Assembly (NCBI GenBank): GCA_015679605.1
Contig: JAAAVE010000056.1
Coordinates: 18,413 to 39,368, forward strand
Source of the DNA: Podila epigama
Lineage: Eukaryota; Mortierellomycota; Mortierellomycetes; Mortierellales; Mortierellaceae
Reading direction: 5' to 3'
Length of the DNA stretch: 20,956 nt
In this document: positions 18,075 to 20,956 of the stretch, piece after piece
Numbering within the stretch: position 1 is the stretch's first letter
Layout: every line of letters begins with the position of its first letter
The notes under the pieces: model-generated
The model's database searches: none
What the model was told of the DNA's origin: nothing
What the model saw: the letters and a program-made list of their open reading frames with translations, nothing else
Made by a program: the position numbers and the translations under genes

Positions 18075-20538
18075 TTAAGCTCCAGCCAACTTCATGGCAT
18101 CCAACTCGTCCAGTTCTGACTGGGGCGTATGCATGGCCTCATCGATAGCCTTCCAGATTTTGTCCTTCTCTTCTTTAGTCTTCTCCTCCTTTGTTGGAGG
18201 CAACCTCTCGTTCTCGCGATCGGAGCGCTTGGCATCCTCGAACGAGTGGATCGCCTTCTTGAGACCCTCGGCTCCAAGGGCCAACGAACCATAGGGTAGT
18301 TTGGTGGTGCCCATCAAATCCTTTAGCTCAGAAACAGATTCGGACTCGTTACGAAGAACAGCAAACACGCGAGAGATCCTTCCAATGGCCAATATCTTTT
18401 GGCGGATTCTGTTTTTGTTTGCCTCACGCTCTGATATCGCATCAGCCATCTCCTCATCTTGGAACGAAGACGTTGAAGAAGCAGAGGTATGACTGGATCC
18501 TGATGAAACAAGCGCCGTATCCACCTCCATTGCTCCTCCTGCCGATGATCCATCCACAAGGTTCAGAATCATATCGTCCTCTGCCAGTTCTTCCTTGCTA
18601 CAAGTGTTCAAAATAGCCAGTAGCATATCGGTAACTGTGCAAGAACAGGTACGGGAGTCATATTCAGTGTCAGTCAGGGCTGCCTTTGTGTCAAGGTTGT
18701 AACAAATGCTTTCGACGAGAAACGAATATTTCGAAGCAAACTTACTCTTTTCGCCAACAAAGGGCAGAGACCAAGTGAAGACGTCCATAAAGTTGGGCAA
18801 CCAGTATGGATGAGGCGTCGCGTTGAATTGACTACCAGATATATGATTCAGTTGAATGAGGAGTGAAATGTTAGCGATATTGTTTTTTGCCTACTCTTTC
18901 TGTTTGTTAAACTCATGGAGCTACTCTTTCTTTTTTTTCCCTTTTTTTGAGCCTTACCGAATGTTCATGACATTGTTTTCATATTTGAGTACAGCAGCTA
19001 TAGGATCCCAAACATGACATCGTCAATTTCTGATTAGTAGAAGCTTCTCTTGGTCAGAAACGAGGACAACAACGGAGCAAGAAAACGTTGAACATGCTGA
19101 CTAACCTTTGTTGTTGTACATATCCAAATAGTTTGGTGCCGAGAATATAGTCATCACAGAGGGAAACCCGGTAGCTTTTGTCTTGCGGTACATACGATAT
19201 CCTGCATCCTGAGCTTCGTGAGCACGAATAATGGAAAGGAGGTTGTTCTTCTCGAGAAAAGCGCAAGCAGCGTGGTAGCTAAATATTCGCCCAAAAAACA
19301 ATTACATTTTTTGAAAGTTCAGTACACGTAATGAGTTCCATAAGTTGAACGTACTGTGAATCACTCTCTCGTTGCATGTGCCAGGAAGGCTGCTCAAGAC
19401 ATCTGGCATCTGTTATACCTGAAAAAGTACGAGCAGCCTCGAACATGGTTATGTACAAAGAATTCTGATGTCTTTTCCTGTCCAAACTCCTCCAGGGGAT
19501 CAGCCCAGAGCAAGTCGCACATCAGTCCGTGAGTGGGTGGCTCTCTGAATCGGTTGATTTGGCGCAAATCGTCAAGAGTATTCAACTCTGGCGAAAGCCC
19601 TCCGTGAATGCAAAGGAACTGCTTGTTCATCACAGCCGCCAGAGGCAATGTGCAGAATGACTCCATACAGGCATCATAGACGCGTTCAGAATACTTGTGC
19701 TTGCCTAAAAGTTGTCGAACGTGTAATTTAGTTCACAGCACGAATTCAGTCGTGAGTATCGATGGGCACTTTTTTTTACATGTTTGTGAAGTATACTCAA
19801 ACAAGTCAAGGGCAGTAAAAACAGAGGAAATGAAAGAAAGAAACGGCTTACACTCTGTCTTGAACGTAAAGTAATCTGTCAGATGTCTACACTCGTGGTT
19901 TCCACGCAACAGAAACAAGGTATCGGGATACCAAATCTTGAGAGACCACAGGTACAGGACACACTAAAAAAGACATGAAAAGACATGAAAAGTATAAATG
20001 GTGAGCATATCATCTGGCTATGATACTTCAAAAAATAGGGGGAGCAACGAGTTGTACCTCAATGGAAAAGTATCCACGGTCGACGTAATCGCCCAAGAAC
20101 AGGTACCGGGTATCAGCAGGGTTGCCTCCGACTTCAAAGAGCTTCATCAGATCGTAATATTGACCGTGGATGTCGCCGCATACTATTATTACAAGGAGAT
20201 GGGGTCATTATGACAGACTTTGTGTGTGTGTGTGTAATTAACAAAACAAAGGAACAAGAGCGCATGTGCTTTTTTTTTTTTGTGCACGTTGCCATGGTAA
20301 ATGTTGTCATGACTGGTGCTTGTTGGTGTACCTGTGATGGGTGCATCCACTTCGAGCAGGTTAGGCTCCCGTCGGAGGATCTCTGTTCCTTTTTGCAGGA
20401 TAAAGATGGCTTGTTCCTCAGAGATACGACCTTCGCGATAAAAGTGGTTCTTGAGGAATGCGATATCTGGCCGATCAGGGAACTCTTTGGAGTAAAACAT
20501 GTCGTCGGTGGGAATCGTGACGGCAGGGGCCTGGACAT
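18075..20538 (-). CDS. Calcineurin catalytic subunit A (Ca2+/calmodulin-dependent Ser/Thr phosphatase 2B), 5' partial
   Basis: Eight coding exons are visible: 20538-20332, 20182-20058, 19963-19852, 19704-19419, 19278-19106, 18997-18958 (only 40 nt), 18831-18746 and 18634-18075. Introns run 94-149 nt, all phases match, and 528 complete residues result. Metal-site blocks are intact: [41 protein letters not shown], the His of CIHGGLSPE and the His of [15 protein letters not shown]. Next come [20 protein letters not shown] and the calcineurin-B-binding helix region ([21 protein letters not shown]). The calmodulin-binding segment ([20 protein letters not shown]) and an autoinhibitory-like segment ([19 protein letters not shown]) follow, then a charged tail ending LAGA. 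It dephosphorylates Crz1/NFAT-type targets in Ca2+ signalling, with a regulatory B subunit. The first visible exon begins in mid-codon at ...[19 protein letters not shown]. The initiating exon, normally some tens of residues, was not found up to 20956 and probably lies beyond the window. Confidence 0.96.
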
Positions 20539-20956
20539 CTATTTTGCACAGAGGTACGTGTAAGGGTCATGTGCGCGTTATTTTGCTGACCAGAGTTCCT
20601 TTTAGTTAAATGGATGCCCAGTGTAACAAAGGGCTGTGCTTCTGTTTCTTTTTTTTTTTTGATTGATATAAAGATATGCCCTGACAATCCAGCTCCCACT
20701 CATTCCATCTTGGCTATCTTTGGATAGCTGATAACCATTCGATTACAACATCAAAAGAAAGAAAGTAGGAACCAAAAAGAAAACAAATAAAATAGAATAA
20801 AAGAATGGGGCAATGCCTTGAGCCACTCCTGGTAAATGGTTTCATCTATTGTCAAAATGGTTCGTTTTGTCGCCTCGCCTCGGAAGGAAAATGGTTGGAT
20901 TTATGCCTTGCTGCCCTTGATATCCTTCCTTTTTATTTTTTTTTTTTTTGTCCCCT
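20539..20956. other. Upstream of the visible calcineurin exons: probable long intron or 5' region, no exon placed
   Basis: The acceptor TAG directly precedes the exon at 20538. The 418 bases beyond it are A/T-rich with T-runs (20650-20660, 20936-20949). I could not place an exon ending in phase 1 that would supply the calcineurin N-terminus. The segment is therefore best read as intron, or intron plus a missed short exon. Confidence 0.5.

Noticed and set aside
20134-20538. ATG at 20538 opening a 134-codon minus-strand frame
   Set aside because: It is out of frame with the calcineurin coding phase of the same exon and crosses the next intron; the ATG is chance sequence just after the acceptor.
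575-20538. The six minus-strand genes as one functional or biosynthetic cluster
   Set aside because: Functions are unrelated housekeeping and stress roles, each gene has its own upstream gap, and shared orientation alone is not evidence of co-regulation.
1-20956. tRNA or rRNA genes
   Set aside because: I looked for T-loop-like GGTTCRANNCC on both strands and found no site with a fitting acceptor or anticodon arm; no rRNA-like sequence was seen. A covariance-model scan would be decisive.

Overview
The window reads as nuclear DNA of a filamentous, early-diverging fungus. The evidence is many short GT-AG introns (about 85-160 nt), long A/T and C/T homopolymer tracts, CAAC/TTCAAC-rich leaders, and fungal-type versions of every recognisable protein. 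I lean towards Mucoromycota/Mortierellomycota (Mortierella-like), but that placement is inference from gene style; no rRNA or other marker is present. I see no mobile element, CRISPR array, rRNA or tRNA gene.

Layout: six recognisable multi-exon genes all lie on the minus strand, head to tail. In coordinate order they are: (1) a secreted hevein-domain/copper-radical (glyoxal) oxidase, 575-3097, 3 exons; (2) an EST1/SMG7-like protein with a 14-3-3-like/TPR domain, 5555-9129, 6 exons; (3) branchpoint-binding protein BBP/SF1, 10322-12894, 6 exons; (4) a heat-shock transcription factor, 13268-15774, 5 exons; (5) proteasome lid subunit Rpn8/PSMD7, 16333-17719, 4 exons; (6) the calcineurin catalytic subunit, 18075-20538, 8 exons, with its first coding exon not found in the window. 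I rebuilt each exon chain from splice sites, reading phase and conserved protein blocks. All junctions keep phase, and the five complete genes total an exact number of codons (592, 1006, 656, 680 and 340 aa).

The only convincing plus-strand gene is a very small one (9636-9848, 70 aa, no acidic residues). It has its own pyrimidine-rich leader and an AATAAA signal, and shares a divergent promoter region with the EST1/SMG7-like gene. The 2.45-kb gap 3098-5554 is rich in simple repeats and holds only weak plus-strand candidates.

Functionally the genes are a syntenic assortment of housekeeping and stress functions (mRNA splicing and decay, proteasome, heat-shock transcription, Ca2+ signalling) plus one secreted oxidase. 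Nothing shows them to be a pathway cluster. The points most worth a second look are the oxidase's hevein module, in which the usual sugar-stacking aromatics are replaced (two by histidine), the acid-free 70-aa orphan, and the PPPW/PPGL-rich tail of BBP.
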